Source: Deltaproteobacteria bacterium
Lineage (GTDB): Bacteria > Desulfobacterota > Desulfarculia > Adiutricales > Adiutricaceae
Assembly: GCA_031279155.1 (NCBI GenBank)
Contig: JAITJB010000190.1
Location: 1-7,108 of the forward strand
Length of the DNA stretch: 7,108 nucleotides
Reading direction: 5' to 3'
Below are positions 6,073 through 7,108 of the stretch, in pieces. A model generated the notes under the pieces. It searched no databases, was not told the origin of the DNA, and worked only from the letters and a program-made list of their open reading frames with translations. Position 1 is the stretch's first letter. Every line of letters begins with the position of its first letter. Position numbers and translations under genes: made by a program.

Positions 6073-6660
6073 ATGGAAATTCCTTTTCCCAAAAAGCCCT
6101 TAGATAACCGCGAGCCCTCTAAAGGTAGCTTAAAGAAATTTGAGCGGCCTGTGCGCTTGATGGCCTTAATGCTCCTATGCGTTTTGGTATGGTATTTTAG
6201 TTACGATCAAGGGCGGCAAACCTCCCGCACCAGGGTGGCTAGGATGGAGGCTGAAAACCTCTCGCTTAGGGAAAAGGTTACGCTCTTAGAAGAAGAGGTT
6301 AAGATCCTCCGCAGCCAAAATAAGGCCGATGCCGAGAAACCAAAAGATCAAGCCTTACAAATGCCAGAAAGTAGCGCCAGTAGGCTAACGGTAAAGCTAT
6401 CGGAGAACAAGGGGGCTTTTGGCGGCTTGGTGGTAGTAACGCTAGTGGAGCTAGATAGCCTTAACCAGGAAGCCTTAGTTAGGATCCACTACCGCGATAC
6501 TGGCCGCCGGGTGGCCCAATTGATGGTTCCGGGCGACTTAATGGCCGTAGATATTAAGGGACAAGCCCATCAGCTCTATTTGGATCAGATAAAGGGATCT
6601 CTTGCCTTTTTCATCGTCGATGGCTTGCCAGGAGACGAATTACGGGAGGAAAAAAAATGA
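6073..6660 (+). CDS. Unrecognised single-pass membrane protein with periplasmic coiled coil
   Basis: I do not recognise this 195-residue protein. It has a short basic cytoplasmic N-terminus (1-27, rich in Lys/Arg/Pro) and one hydrophobic membrane segment (about 28-43, LMALMLLCVLVWYFSY). A heptad-like coiled coil follows (about 53-84; RVARMEAENLSLREKV), then a charged linker (85-103). The C-terminal domain (about 104-186) has alternating hydrophobic stretches that suggest beta strands (GGLVVVTLVEL, ALVRIHY, SLAFFIVDG). Topology should be N-in/C-out by the positive-inside rule. The layout recalls FtsL/FtsB-type or envelope scaffold proteins, but the globular C-terminus is too large and no family motif is visible. 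The start is the first Met after an in-frame stop (TAG at 6061-6063); the ribosome-binding site is poor, so translation may be weak. Its stop overlaps the next start by ATGA, indicating coupling. Confidence 0.75.
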   Translation: MEIPFPKKPLDNREPSKGSLKKFERPVRLMALMLLCVLVWYFSYDQGRQTSRTRVARMEAENLSLREKVTLLEEEVKILRSQNKADAEKPKDQALQMPESSASRLTVKLSENKGAFGGLVVVTLVELDSLNQEALVRIHYRDTGRRVAQLMVPGDLMAVDIKGQAHQLYLDQIKGSLAFFIVDGLPGDELREEKK

Positions 6661-7088
6661 AAAACTTCGATGAAATTTCTATCGGTCAGATGGCTGAAAA
6701 AACCACGGTCATTACCGCAGACTTGATAGCAAAATTTGCCGAACTCACCGAAGACGCCAACCCCGTCCACCTCGATGAGACCTACGCCAAAGGCACCTTC
6801 TTTGGCCGGCGGGTGGCCCACGGCATGATTGCCGCATCCCTTCAGTCAGCTCTCTTAGGATCCGAACTCCCCGGGCCCGGGACCATCTATCTGAGCCAAA
6901 ATCTGGAGTTTAAGGCCCCGGTCTTTCCGGAGGATGTTGTTACCGTTAAGCTTTGCGTCTTAGAAAAAGATGAATCTAGTAAAAAAATTAAAATCCGCAC
7001 TACTACCACCAAACAGGACGGACAGATCGTCATCGACGGGACGGCGGTGGTCTTACTTAGAACGCCAAGGCCATCGGCAAAAAAATGA
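6657..7088 (+). CDS. MaoC-family (R)-specific enoyl-CoA hydratase, PhaJ-like
   Basis: A 143-residue single hot-dog domain. The PhaJ/MaoC hydratase motif is clear: FAELTEDANPVHLDETYA with catalytic Asp33 and His38, followed by FFGRRVAHGM (48-57), in which RxVAHGMI is typical of the family. Members hydrate trans-2-enoyl-CoA to (R)-3-hydroxyacyl-CoA, linking beta-oxidation or fatty-acid synthesis intermediates to other uses such as polyhydroxyalkanoate or modified acyl chains. Length fits the short PhaJ-type enzymes. The chain length preferred cannot be read from the sequence. The start is set by GGGAGGA (6644-6650), 6 nt upstream, and overlaps the stop of the membrane protein gene. No PHA synthase or other fatty-acid gene is within the window, so the pathway is undetermined; related dehydratases act on other acyl-CoA substrates. 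Confidence 0.9.
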   Translation: MKNFDEISIGQMAEKTTVITADLIAKFAELTEDANPVHLDETYAKGTFFGRRVAHGMIAASLQSALLGSELPGPGTIYLSQNLEFKAPVFPEDVVTVKLCVLEKDESSKKIKIRTTTTKQDGQIVIDGTAVVLLRTPRPSAKK

Positions 7089-7108
7089 TCTAAGTCAATT
7101 TTTACCTA

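Noticed and set aside
6073..6660. FtsL/FtsB-like divisome protein
   Set aside because: The membrane helix plus coiled coil fits, but the protein has an extra C-terminal domain of about 80 residues and no cell-division genes nearby.
1..7108. CRISPR array, tRNA or rRNA gene
   Set aside because: No regularly spaced repeats, no cloverleaf with a T-loop motif and no rRNA-like stretch were seen on either strand.

Overview
The window looks like chromosomal DNA of a Gram-negative, probably deltaproteobacterial-type (Desulfobacterota/Myxococcota-like) bacterium. This rests on a CpoB/YbgF-type periplasmic TPR lipoprotein, which implies an outer membrane, a full CheA-class kinase and moderate GC. It is an inference from gene content and style, not a phylogenetic placement. 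All recognised genes are on the + strand.

Layout. Positions 1-686 are AT-rich and hold the 3' part of a decayed DDE transposase with in-frame stops and frameshifts. Positions 687-954 are non-coding, with one possible terminator and a hairpin abutting a strong Shine-Dalgarno. Positions 955-1914 encode a CpoB/YbgF-like lipoprotein as a single-gene unit, followed by a nested hairpin terminator. About 400 bp of non-coding DNA leads to an extended -10 promoter near 2250. Positions 2324-5839 form a compact signalling cluster: a CheY-like single receiver, a CheA kinase overlapping it by 11 bp, and a protein with two receiver-like domains joined by a coiled coil. Positions 5840-6072 hold a 16-bp perfect inverted repeat and an intrinsic terminator. 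Positions 6073-7088 hold an unrecognised membrane-anchored coiled-coil protein whose stop overlaps (ATGA) the start of a MaoC-family hot-dog hydratase.

Main point of interest. The CheA homologue has its domains in a rotated order. The usual order is P1(Hpt)-P2-P3-P4-P5. Here the protein starts directly at the P3 dimerisation helices, runs through an intact P4 ATPase and the P5/CheW domain, and only then carries the phosphorylatable-histidine P1 domain (His518) and a C-terminal domain resembling P2. All catalytic motifs are intact, so this reads as a functional, circularly permuted CheA rather than a wreck. It sits with two receiver proteins and with no methyl-accepting receptor, free CheW, CheR or CheB in view, which suggests a specialised chemosensory-type phosphorelay. 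Its input and output are not visible in this window.
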